From NCBI GenBank assembly GCA_023381535.1, contig JAMCSN010000226.1, positions 186,001 through 250,000 of the forward strand: DNA of 64,000 bases. The letters run 5' to 3'. This DNA comes from Bacteroidota bacterium. GTDB lineage: Bacteria; Bacteroidota; Ignavibacteria; Ignavibacteriales; Melioribacteraceae. Position 1 is the stretch's first letter, and each line of letters starts with the position of its first letter. Position numbers and translations under genes: made by a program. Positions 36,589-46,612 of the stretch are shown here, in pieces. A model generated the notes under the pieces. It had not been told where the DNA came from, did no database searches, and was given only the letters and a program-made list of their open reading frames with translations.

Positions 36589-36615
36589 AACTACTTTTTC
36601 AAAAATGGTTGTCAT
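36589..36615 (-). pseudogene. gyrA 5' remnant (nine codons)
   Basis: Starting with ATG at 36615, the frame reads MTTIFEKVV, identical to residues 1-9 of intact GyrA, with only synonymous differences (Thr, Ile, Phe and Val third positions). It then runs into the palindromic repeat. It is a leftover of an earlier gyrA start after insertion with target duplication or allelic replacement. Confidence 0.75.
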
Positions 36616-36654
36616 GAGTGTTTAATTATAATTAATAAATTTTTTTGTTTAACT

Positions 36655-36728
36655 TTTTATTCTTCTCTGCGGTCTCCGCGTAACCTTTGCGTTCTTTGCG
36701 GTAAATCTTTTTAACCGCAGAGAGCTTG
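36655..36728. repeat. Dispersed 'CTGCGG/TTTGCGG' repeat
   Basis: TTCTCTGCGGTCTCCGCG, CTTTGCGTTCTTTGCGG and AACCGCAGAGA are phrases of a repeat seen between genes in many bacterial genomes. Together with the gyrA remnant it fills the 308-bp gap between gyrA and the HEPN gene; no gene is visible there. Confidence 0.5.
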
Positions 36729-36801
36729 TTGAGCTCGCGACCTTTTTGATTTACCTTTTTAAGAAATCAAGGCTCTTGTTTCTCCATGATTTCGTTAATT
36801 C

Positions 36802-38622
36802 CTAGTTAGTCACGCTCCATGCAGGATTTTTTGTTTTGCTAAATAAGCACTTTTCTGAATTTAAAATTTCTTCCATAGACAACGGGGCCGACTCATAGTT
36901 TTTTAACCGTTCTACATAAAAATCGTAAATCCTTCGGCGATGTTCCAATACATTCGCAATTCGCCAGCCACTGTTGTTTTTTAAGTCATGTATTATTGTG
37001 TTTATAGTGATATTATAATATGTATGGAGATGTTGAATTAACTGCCTAATGTCCTTATTGCTCTCCCCGCGATGCATTATTAAATTTCTCATTCTATAAA
37101 TTCTATAAACCTGCCATTCTACATTTTCTTTATGCGTCTGAAGGCTCTTTAGTAATCTTTTCGGATTGCCTAAAATTTGAGACCTAATTCTTTCCACTCT
37201 ATAAATTAAAAGAGGACTCTCTTTTATTAATGACGTAAATCGAGTCAACGTCTCACCCGTTTCATTATCTAATATTATTTTCAGCATATCTCTTGCGTCA
37301 AGAAAATGCTCGTTAGAGTATTCCAGGCTAGAACGTAAAATAGAAGTGTCGTTCCCCTTCCAAATTTTTTTGAAACTAATTGGCTGAGCTCTCATTAATC
37401 TATAAATATATCCCAATACGTCGATCGTGGAGATATAATTAGAGATCTCTTTTATTGAGCTTTTATTGTCTTCCAATATCAGCGATTCTAGGGCTATCCA
37501 CAAATTAACCAACCTTGCCTCGTCGTTTTGGGCGGATAAGGAAAGTTTGTGATATTGCAAAGAGGCATTAAGCTGATTTTTATCTTCTTCGCCCAGTGCG
37601 TGAATAACTATCGCTAAATCATTAATGTTTTTAAGTGGGTCTCGAGAGGGTTTTACATATTGCAATCTAGACTCATCTTTGTCAACAATAATCGGCGTTC
37701 CATCGTCCAGTATAACCAGTGCTTCCTGATGCTTAATTATATACTTTTTCTCAATAAGAAAAATCTGGCTTACGCTAAATAATGTCTCTAGTTTTTTTTC
37801 AGCCTTCTCCCTAGCAGAGAAAATATCTGTTGCCCGAACCCTCACTTTTGCTACTATGGATTGACTATCAATACTGTAAAATTTTTCTTCGTCGCTGTTT
37901 CTAAATCGCGTGGGTCTAAATTTAGAGATATTTATTTCCGAGAAATCTATATTTAGTAACTCTTCAGAAAAATTGATAAAAAACAAGCAATCGTACTTAT
38001 TTTCTTTTCCAGAAAGACTTTTGTTTAGCTTTAAAAAGCGCTCGTGAAAATCTCTAGTCTTTGAGTCAATTAGTGTTTCGAACTTGTCTCTCAAAAATTT
38101 GTTTGAGTAGCCTAACGATTTTACCTCAACGGCGTATGAACCCATTAGTTCGTCTAGATCAACTTTATATTTCTCGGGAGTAGCTCTAAGAACAGATAAG
38201 ATTCTATCTATTAGCTTATCTTTATACCCACTGATATTTCCAATTACTACTTGCAACAATCTTCTAAAATTTGTTAGATCAACGTCGTTGTTTTTGGAAA
38301 CGGCCTTTTGATACTCAGTTTCCAATTTTTCTAAATGATGTTTCAAAAACGGATAATACTCTTTGATGATTACATCTCTTCCCGCCACTTTTCTCGTTTC
38401 TTCTAAAACATATTTTATGTTTGGGTGTGCTTGCTTTACCAAATCAACTACATCGACCATCTCTAAAAGCTCATTTAACAACACGACTATGTTTGTGGAT
38501 CTTATTTGCCAAGAGTCGAAGGTTGTTTCATTAAACAACTCTTCCCACCTAAGTAGAAAAAATTTGTGCGTTTCCTGTGCTATTTCCCACTTTTCCCATT
38601 GTTCGTCCCTGGGGAATATCAT
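36802..38622 (-). CDS. HEPN-domain protein of unknown function
   Basis: A 606-aa protein with no match I can name along its N-terminal 350 residues. The C-terminal third looks like an Apea-type HEPN domain: RLVNLWIALESLIL, later R512-N-L-I-M-H517 followed by RGE, which fits the R-x4-6-H ribonuclease motif of HEPN proteins. AAAGG lies upstream of the ATG. It sits between gyrA and mgtE in an otherwise housekeeping cluster and has AT-rich codon use like the 12-17 kb genes. Many Apea-like HEPN proteins are anti-phage or toxin RNases; that role is inferred. Confidence 0.6.
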   Translation of the reverse strand: MIFPRDEQWEKWEIAQETHKFFLLRWEELFNETTFDSWQIRSTNIVVLLNELLEMVDVVDLVKQAHPNIKYVLEETRKVAGRDVIIKEYYPFLKHHLEKLETEYQKAVSKNNDVDLTNFRRLLQVVIGNISGYKDKLIDRILSVLRATPEKYKVDLDELMGSYAVEVKSLGYSNKFLRDKFETLIDSKTRDFHERFLKLNKSLSGKENKYDCLFFINFSEELLNIDFSEINISKFRPTRFRNSDEEKFYSIDSQSIVAKVRVRATDIFSAREKAEKKLETLFSVSQIFLIEKKYIIKHQEALVILDDGTPIIVDKDESRLQYVKPSRDPLKNINDLAIVIHALGEEDKNQLNASLQYHKLSLSAQNDEARLVNLWIALESLILEDNKSSIKEISNYISTIDVLGYIYRLMRAQPISFKKIWKGNDTSILRSSLEYSNEHFLDARDMLKIILDNETGETLTRFTSLIKESPLLIYRVERIRSQILGNPKRLLKSLQTHKENVEWQVYRIYRMRNLIMHRGESNKDIRQLIQHLHTYYNITINTIIHDLKNNSGWRIANVLEHRRRIYDFYVERLKNYESAPLSMEEILNSEKCLFSKTKNPAWSVTN

Positions 38623-38686
38623 TTCCTTTTGCCTTTAATAATATTTTTATATATTTAATTAGTAATCAAAATTTTTTATAAAATAA

Positions 38687-38744
38687 AAAGAGCTCAACGA
38701 TTACCATAAGTGGCCACTCGCCCAGGTAATCAACTGAGCTCTTT
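38687..38744 (-). terminator. Strong terminator with palindromic loop
   Basis: On the minus strand AAAGAGCTCA...GATTACC pairs with GGTAATC...TGAGCTCTTT and is followed by TTATTTTAT. The loop holds a perfect palindrome AGTGGCCACT (38709-38718). It lies 65 bp after mgtE and 65 bp before the HEPN start, so it most likely ends the gyrB-mgtE transcript. Confidence 0.7.
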
Positions 38745-38809
38745 AAGTTTTAGACTTCATTACTAATTCCATAACTACGCTCTATCTCTTTTGCTTATTA
38801 CAAGTTCAA

Positions 38810-39790
38810 TCACAAAATTATCGTCGCCAATCCCAAATAAAACAGTATCGTAAAAACATCTGTTAGCGCAAGAGTAATTGGTCCGGCGGCAATTTTAGGG
38901 TCCAGCTTAAATCCGTGCAGCGCCGCTGGAACGCTAAGACCAACCACCGCCGCAATAAGCTGCACACCCAAAACGCTGAGAGCTATTACTACTGCGGTAA
39001 TCAAAGAACCTTTCCAAACAAAAACTATAAGTCCGACAAGCGCCGCGCTGCTCAATCCGATCAAGCTTGCCGTTTGAATTTCCTTCAAAACATTTTTCAA
39101 ATACCATTTCAACGACGGCTGCGCCGAATGCAGCGTTTGAATCGTAACCGTCATCGATTGAATGCCGATGCTTTCACCGAGTCCGAGCATCAGCGCCATA
39201 AAGAACGCGATCGCAATACTTTCCGTTAGAGTTGCCTCAAACATTCCGGCGAGCAATGCGCAGATTGTTCCGCCGGTAATTGTAGTAAGCAGCCACGGAA
39301 ATCTGTACCGCCACGCTTTTGTAGGCGACGCATTTTTGATTTCCGAAATTCTAAAACCGATCTCTTCGAAAACGTCGTTCACTTCTTCGGGCTCTTCAAC
39401 GTTGAGCAATTCTTCCGTAAAAAGATTTACGTCAACAATGCCGACAATTTTTCTTTCCGCATCAACGACGGGGAAAGCTAAAAACTTATATGTTACAAAG
39501 AACTCGCACGCGTCGTAAACACTTGCACTGCTTGGAAGCGCGGCAACACGCTTTACCATCAGCTCTTCAATTTTCTGTTCGAGCTTGCCGGTTAATAATC
39601 TTCTTGTCGGCACAACACCGACAAGTTTTTTCTCATCGTCAACAGCATAAAAATAAACAATGCGCTCGCCAACGCCTTCTGTTCTAATTTTCTTGAGCGC
39701 TTCATCAACGGTTAAGTTTTTATTGAGCGCGGTAAAATCTTTGCGCGCAAAATTCAAAACCGGCTGATGATATGAATGCTCTTCGTTCAT
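38810..39790 (-). CDS. mgtE: MgtE-family magnesium channel/transporter (short form)
   Basis: A 326-aa protein with two CBS domains (about 20-135; VDEALKKIRTEGVGERIVYF, FPVVDAERKIVGIVDV) and five membrane helices of the MgtE pore domain (about 170-326; GLGESIGIQSMTVTIQ, AAGPITLALTDVFTILFYL). Canonical MgtE is about 450 aa with an N-terminal superhelical domain before the CBS pair; that domain is absent here, so magnesium sensing may differ. It is downstream of gyrB, separated by repeat DNA. Confidence 0.87.
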   Translation of the reverse strand: MNEEHSYHQPVLNFARKDFTALNKNLTVDEALKKIRTEGVGERIVYFYAVDDEKKLVGVVPTRRLLTGKLEQKIEELMVKRVAALPSSASVYDACEFFVTYKFLAFPVVDAERKIVGIVDVNLFTEELLNVEEPEEVNDVFEEIGFRISEIKNASPTKAWRYRFPWLLTTITGGTICALLAGMFEATLTESIAIAFFMALMLGLGESIGIQSMTVTIQTLHSAQPSLKWYLKNVLKEIQTASLIGLSSAALVGLIVFVWKGSLITAVVIALSVLGVQLIAAVVGLSVPAALHGFKLDPKIAAGPITLALTDVFTILFYLGLATIIL

Positions 39791-39791
39791 T

Positions 39792-39885
39792 CTTGCTCTT
39801 GTTCCTGCTCTTGCTCTAACAACAGAAGATCAAGATTAAGATCACGAGCTCGCCTCGCTCACGCGAGCCGGAGCGGGCAAGAGCA
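39792..39885. repeat. CTTGCTC-type repeat with nested GC-rich palindrome
   Basis: CTTGCTCTTG-like phrases at 39792-39840 are followed by a variant of the truA/ABC palindromic repeat (CTCGCCTCGCTCACGCGAG from 39849) and then GGGCAAGAGC. It occupies the spacer between gyrB and mgtE. Confidence 0.6.
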
Positions 39886-39895
39886 AGATTATAAA

Positions 39896-41938
<2,043 letters not shown>

Positions 41939-41944
41939 TAAGTT

Positions 41945-42244
41945 TTACAAAAACCTTATTGTTTTAATAACTTGTTCGCCGAAATATTTATTGATCTTTT
42001 CCGTAATTAAACTTTTTCTGAAGTTGAGCTCGCTTTTCCAAACGGAATTTTCTACTCTCAAAAACAAAACTTGTTTTTCAACTTTCACCGCTTGTGTTAT
42101 CGGTTTCAGTTCCGGAAAAATTTTTTCGAACTCATCAACTATGCTGTAGTTTTTTACTGTTTCCCTAAGATTGGAAAACTCTGTTTCCTTATTCAGTATT
42201 TGATCAATGCTTTTGAAACTGCTAAGCGACTGCCGCCGTGCCAT
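41945..42244 (-). CDS. DUF721 / DciA-like protein
   Basis: A 99-aa protein between recF and gyrB with the DUF721 pattern: NLRETVKNYSIVDEFEKIF and VEKQVLFLRVENSVWKSELNFRKSLITEKIN. DciA-type proteins load or recruit the DnaB replicative helicase in bacteria without DnaC; this copy holds only the short core. It overlaps recF by 23 bp, so it is translated in coupling with recF. Confidence 0.8.
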   Translation of the reverse strand: MARRQSLSSFKSIDQILNKETEFSNLRETVKNYSIVDEFEKIFPELKPITQAVKVEKQVLFLRVENSVWKSELNFRKSLITEKINKYFGEQVIKTIRFL

Positions 42245-43334
42245 TGCTAACTTTTATTAAAATGTTTTCACCGCGAATGTTTAGACCTTCCGTTTTAGTA
42301 AGGTCGGTCATGGTGATAAATGCCTGTCCTATCTTTCCTAAATATTCGCTGATTCTTCCGGCGCGGTATGTGTCGAGCTCGCCGAAGATATCGTCCATTA
42401 AAAATATCGGAGTCTTCCCTAATTTTTCTTTTATGAAAAAGAATTGCGCAAACCGCAGCGCTATTTGAAAAGTTTTATGCTGCCCTTGCGAGCCAAATCT
42501 TTTTAATTCCAAATCGTTGATCGAAAAAATAAAATCGTCGCGGTGCGGACCGATCAAGTTCGTTGCGCGGCGCAATTCGTCTTCACGTGCTACGTTTATT
42601 TCTTCGCGGAATTTTTCTGCTACATTTTCCTCTGTAGCCTCGTGAAGCGGCGTATAGTTAATCAGCGGCTCTTCTTTATTTTCGATAATGTTGTTGTACG
42701 CTTCATGCAGGTAAACATTAAATTCTTTAACAAACTGCATACGATGTTTTATAATTTCAGAACCTGATGTAATCAGAGAGTCCGTCCATGCGTCAAGCTG
42801 GTCATACAAATTCCGGTTTCTCGATTCCCTGATCTGTGTCAGCAGCGAAGATCTCTGTCGTAGTGTTTTTCCGTAATCCAAAATCATATCTAAATACGTG
42901 TGGCTTGCCTGCGAAATCACCGAATCAACAAAACGTCTGCGGTCGGAAGGTGCACCGAGCGTTATAGCGTGATCTGCTTGTATCAGCGACACTATCGGAA
43001 ACTTTCCTATCACAGAAGCAGAACTGAAAATTTGTTTGTCGTCAACGAAAAAAGTTTTCTTGCTTTTGACGGTATCGTAGTAAATTCTTGTTGTATTATC
43101 TGTAAGATCGGCGAACTTTCCGCGGGCGTCAAAATAACTTTCACCGAAAGCAACAACATCGTTTTCTGTTGATAGATTTAAATTTTTAGTCGTGCACAAG
43201 TAATAGATTGCCTCTAAAATAGATGTCTTTCCCTGTCCGTTCCCGCCTATAATGAGGTTCAACTTATCGGAAAATTCCAGCGATGTGTTTTTATGCAGTC
43301 TGAAGTTTTGCAAATCAATTTGTTTAAGAACCAT
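42222..43334 (-). CDS. recF: DNA replication and repair protein RecF
   Basis: A 370-aa SMC-like ATPase that loads RecA at gaps. Walker A is GGNGQGKTS (near residue 31), the signature region is GSQGQHKTF, Walker B is IFLMDDIFGELD, and GPHRDDF is the RecF-family block. It starts 1 bp before the dnaN stop region and overlaps the dciA-like gene. Confidence 0.95.
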   Translation of the reverse strand: MVLKQIDLQNFRLHKNTSLEFSDKLNLIIGGNGQGKTSILEAIYYLCTTKNLNLSTENDVVAFGESYFDARGKFADLTDNTTRIYYDTVKSKKTFFVDDKQIFSSASVIGKFPIVSLIQADHAITLGAPSDRRRFVDSVISQASHTYLDMILDYGKTLRQRSSLLTQIRESRNRNLYDQLDAWTDSLITSGSEIIKHRMQFVKEFNVYLHEAYNNIIENKEEPLINYTPLHEATEENVAEKFREEINVAREDELRRATNLIGPHRDDFIFSINDLELKRFGSQGQHKTFQIALRFAQFFFIKEKLGKTPIFLMDDIFGELDTYRAGRISEYLGKIGQAFITMTDLTKTEGLNIRGENILIKVSNGTAAVA

Positions 43335-43335
43335 A

Positions 43336-44466
43336 TTATGTATTTAATCGCACGGGCATAAGCAGCATCATCAATTCTTGGTTTTCCTTTTTCTGAACCG
43401 GTTCAACAATTACTGCTTTTGTCGCCGAGTGAAGTTTGAAAATTACTTCTTCTTCGCCGCTAAGATGATTTAAAATATCGTTCACGTAAGCTGAGTTAAA
43501 TCCGATTTCTATTTCGTCGCCGGCATATTCACAAACAATTTTCTCTTCGCCGGATGCGCCGATATCCAAATCCTCGGCAGAAATATCAAGCGAATCTTTC
43601 TTTATCGAAAACTTTACGCGGCGCGTGCTGCTCGTAGAAAACAGCATCATTCTTTTTATAGAATCATGAACGTCTGCCGTGTTCAACTTCATCAAGAACT
43701 CATTTTCCAGAGGAATTACGCTCGAGTAATCCGGGTACTTCTGAGCGATTAATCTCGTAATTAGTTCAATATCATTCAGCTTAAACGACACATATGTTTT
43801 TGTAAGGTGAATCTTCACATCCTTTTCGTCAAGGATTTTAAGTAATACCGATACTGCTCTTTCCGGAACAACATACTGCTGGTTAAATGCAGCTTTTATA
43901 TTTTTCTTTAGAAGATTAACCAACCTATGTCCGTCTGTTGCAACAAATCTCAGTCCTTCATCGGTGAATTCAAAAAGCGTTCCCATCATAGCCGGGCGCA
44001 TTTCTTCTTTGCTCATCGCGAATGAACTTTTTTCAAATGCATGTCGTAATTCTAATCCGTTGATAACAACTTCGTTTATATCTTTCGCCGATTTATCTGC
44101 ATCAACCGATGGGATTTCAGGAAACTCATCTGCATCCAAATAGCTAATCGAGTACTTGCCCATGTCGGTTACAAGATTGATTTTTTTGTTCGCCATGAAT
44201 TTGAAATGAATCGTCGTTTCCTTCAAGGATTTAACTATGTCGCTCAAAAGACGTGCTGGAACTACTATTTTAATGTTGTCTTCCGCAACGATATTCAGAG
44301 ACGATTTCAACGAGATTTCAAGATCGGTCGCATATATAGTTAACTGTCCATCTTTAATCTCAAATAAAAAGTTCTCTAAAATTGGCATTGGAGTTCTAGT
44401 AGGTACAGCTGGAATTATTTTGCTGAGCAATTTTTCTAATTCTTTACTATTGACTTTAAATTCCAT
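43336..44466 (-). CDS. dnaN: DNA polymerase III beta sliding clamp
   Basis: The 376-aa sliding clamp. The three-domain clamp fold is recognisable from MEFKVNSKELEKLLSKI, VVPARLLSDIVKSL, FVATDGHRLV and the C-terminal LMLLMPVRL peptide-binding end. Order dnaA-dnaN-recF-gyrB is the ancestral origin-proximal order, and the gene lies 327 bp downstream of dnaA. Confidence 0.96.
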   Translation of the reverse strand: MEFKVNSKELEKLLSKIIPAVPTRTPMPILENFLFEIKDGQLTIYATDLEISLKSSLNIVAEDNIKIVVPARLLSDIVKSLKETTIHFKFMANKKINLVTDMGKYSISYLDADEFPEIPSVDADKSAKDINEVVINGLELRHAFEKSSFAMSKEEMRPAMMGTLFEFTDEGLRFVATDGHRLVNLLKKNIKAAFNQQYVVPERAVSVLLKILDEKDVKIHLTKTYVSFKLNDIELITRLIAQKYPDYSSVIPLENEFLMKLNTADVHDSIKRMMLFSTSSTRRVKFSIKKDSLDISAEDLDIGASGEEKIVCEYAGDEIEIGFNSAYVNDILNHLSGEEEVIFKLHSATKAVIVEPVQKKENQELMMLLMPVRLNT

Positions 44467-44793
44467 AATTCATCTCCATGTTGGATTAAAAAATATCAAA
44501 AATCGTTGCCACTTTCAATTTAACTTTTCAGATGATATGATTTATTTCAACACCGTTATTATTAACTAATATAGATTTTTAAAAAATAATTATAATAAGA
44601 TAACTGTTAATATGTTGATAAGTGAAGAATAACAAATTATTAGCAGTAATTCTGAAGAAAAATTTTGTTGTGACTGTTGATAACTAGTTGACTGCAAGAT
44701 GTTATTCACCGCCCTGTTGAAAACGAATAATTATAAACATGAAATTAACCAGATGGACACAAGATATTAACACGTTGTCTTCAACCAAAAAAA
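44467..44793. other. dnaA-dnaN spacer with DnaA-box-like sites
   Basis: An AT-rich 327-bp spacer with no gene. It contains TGTTGATAA twice (44613-44621 and 44675-44683; one mismatch from the reverse DnaA box) and TTATTCACC (44702-44710; one mismatch). It may be half of a bipartite origin, or hold the dnaN promoter. Confidence 0.45.
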
Positions 44794-46197
44794 TTACGAA
44801 GCACTCATCTCAATTTTGTTTCGCAGCGAATCGATCATCTCTTTAATTTTAGTGTCAGACTGAATGAGTTGCTCGATGCTAGTTTGCGAATGAATTACTG
44901 TTGAGTGATCTCTTCCTCCAAAATGAAGACCAATAGTTTTGAGCGACGACTTAGTAAGTGTTTTTGATAGGTACATTGCGACCTGACGCGCAAAGACAAC
45001 TTCTTTCCGCCGGTTCTTCTCACGGAGTTTGTTTTCTTCAATGCTAAAGTGACTACAGACAACGTTAGTAATAAGTTCTATAGAAACGTTTACTTGTTTA
45101 TTGGTAGATACCTCGCGTACGGTTTTCTTTACCAACTCAAAATCAATTTCTTTGGAATTAAGAGAAGAATTAGCCAGCAGCTTTATTAAACAGCCCTCCA
45201 ACTCGCGAATATTTGAAGTTATATTCTGAGCGATGTATTCTAAAATTTCTCGAGAAAGAATAATTCCGTAACTCTCACTTTTATTTTTCAGTATGGCAAC
45301 GCGAGTTTCAAAATCCGGTGGCTGAATATCTGCAGACAAACCCCAAGAGAACCGAGAGATTAACCTTTCGTTTAGACCTTTTAGATCCTTTGGTGCCTTA
45401 TCGCTGGATAAAATAACTTGTCTTCCGGACTGGTGAAGAGTGTTGAAAATCTGGAAGAACAAATCCTGCGTTTTCTCTTTACCTATTAAAAATTGTATGT
45501 CGTCGATGATCAAAGCATCCATGCTTTTGTAAAAACTTGAGAACTCGTTCACCGTATCGTTTTGGATAGCTTCAACAAATTCAACAGTAAATGCATCGGA
45601 AGAAATATATACCACCCGTTTGTTTTTTCCCTGTTCAAGAATCCTATTTCCGATAGCGTGAATAAGATGGGTTTTTCCCAAACCAACACCGCCATACACA
45701 AAGAGAGGATTAAAAGAAGTTTGTCCCGGATTGTCGCCAACAGCAAAAGCAGCGGCGCGTGCAAGCTGATTACCCTCGCCTTTAATGAAGTTTTCAAAAG
45801 TGTAGCGGGGATTAAGATAAGTTTCAAAATCCCGTGGTTTTGTTTCTTGCACCGGACTAGTAATTGGAATTACTTGCTGTTTTATAGCAGGTTCTTCAAC
45901 GGACTCTTTTTCTTCGTAGATAACGTAAACTAGCTTAGCTTCCGGACCAAGAACTTGTGTAACGGTTCTATTTATCAATGTATTGTAATGCTCTTCAATC
46001 CATTCGATAAAGAAATTGTTAGGCACATAAATTTTTAGCGTATTGTTTTCTACTTCAAAAGGCTTGATAGGCAAAAACCAGGTGTTGTAAGTTATGAACG
46101 GAACGTTATTTTTTATGAGACTTAAACACTCTTTCCAGAGAGTTTTTGCATCTTTATCAAACAGGACGTTTTCGGCTGCACTTAGCATATTATCCAC
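44794..46197 (-). CDS. dnaA: Chromosomal replication initiator DnaA
   Basis: The 467-aa initiator. It has an N-terminal domain I (LWKECLSLIKNNVPFITYNTWF), a linker, and an AAA+ domain with Walker A GGVGLGKTHL and Walker B LIIDDIQFL. The domain IV helix-turn-helix carries the DnaA signature GGRDHSTVIHS, for DnaA-box binding. The start is GTG at 46197 or ATG at 46188; neither has a clear Shine-Dalgarno. A perfect TTATCCACA box overlaps the start, suggesting autoregulation. Confidence 0.97.
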   Translation of the reverse strand: MDNMLSAAENVLFDKDAKTLWKECLSLIKNNVPFITYNTWFLPIKPFEVENNTLKIYVPNNFFIEWIEEHYNTLINRTVTQVLGPEAKLVYVIYEEKESVEEPAIKQQVIPITSPVQETKPRDFETYLNPRYTFENFIKGEGNQLARAAAFAVGDNPGQTSFNPLFVYGGVGLGKTHLIHAIGNRILEQGKNKRVVYISSDAFTVEFVEAIQNDTVNEFSSFYKSMDALIIDDIQFLIGKEKTQDLFFQIFNTLHQSGRQVILSSDKAPKDLKGLNERLISRFSWGLSADIQPPDFETRVAILKNKSESYGIILSREILEYIAQNITSNIRELEGCLIKLLANSSLNSKEIDFELVKKTVREVSTNKQVNVSIELITNVVCSHFSIEENKLREKNRRKEVVFARQVAMYLSKTLTKSSLKTIGLHFGGRDHSTVIHSQTSIEQLIQSDTKIKEMIDSLRNKIEMSAS

Positions 46198-46198
46198 A
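46190..46198 (+). promoter_or_regulatory. Perfect DnaA box at the dnaA start
   Basis: TTATCCACA, the consensus DnaA box, overlapping the GTG start codon of dnaA. It is likely to bind DnaA for origin firing or self-repression. Confidence 0.75.
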
Positions 46199-46612
46199 AT
46201 AAGAAAAACTTAAAAAGGTGAAAGAATACAAATTCTATTTTCATAAACGGACGTCAAAAAATAAGTATCAACAAATTATTAACATTAAACAGGGTTTATA
46301 ACATCTTACTAAACAAGGAATTACAAAACAAATCAATCTATAATGAACACTTTTTGAGCACGATAAAAACTAAGTCGGTAACTTTTTTTCAATGTGAAAC
46401 GTTTCACAAAACAAAATTATTCACAACTTATTAACACCCCAATTTACTTGGTTTTGGTGCTGGTGAAGATATGTTTTGGAGCTATCTCCTGCAAATTAAT
46501 TTTAACAAAGAACAAAAATTTTTTTGCAGGAAATAAGTTTTGAATAAACACATTCGCAAGCTAAATTTGTGCCGAGAGTTTTTATAAAGCGAACAAGTCA
46601 TTTGAGAGTATA
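46198..46612. other. oriC: Probable origin of replication (oriC)
   Basis: An AT-rich, gene-free 415-bp region between leftward dnaA and rightward ansA, where gene direction flips. It has TTATTCACA (46417-46425) and TTATTAACA (46428-46436 and 46276-46284), plus the perfect TTATCCACA box at its left edge. AT-rich stretches at 46490-46560 could be the unwinding element. Whether the functional origin is here, in the dnaA-dnaN spacer, or both is not settled. Confidence 0.7.
46393..46408. promoter_or_regulatory. 16-bp palindrome in the origin region
   Basis: TGTGAAACGTTTCACA is perfectly self-complementary. It contains the same half-sites as the ParB site parS (GTTTCAC, GTGAAAC) but in swapped order, with a central CG as in LacI-family operators. 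It is probably a protein-binding site; which protein is unknown. Confidence 0.5.

Noticed and set aside
46393..46408. Canonical ParB parS site
   Set aside because: The half-sites are in the opposite order to the parS consensus, so it is not called parS.
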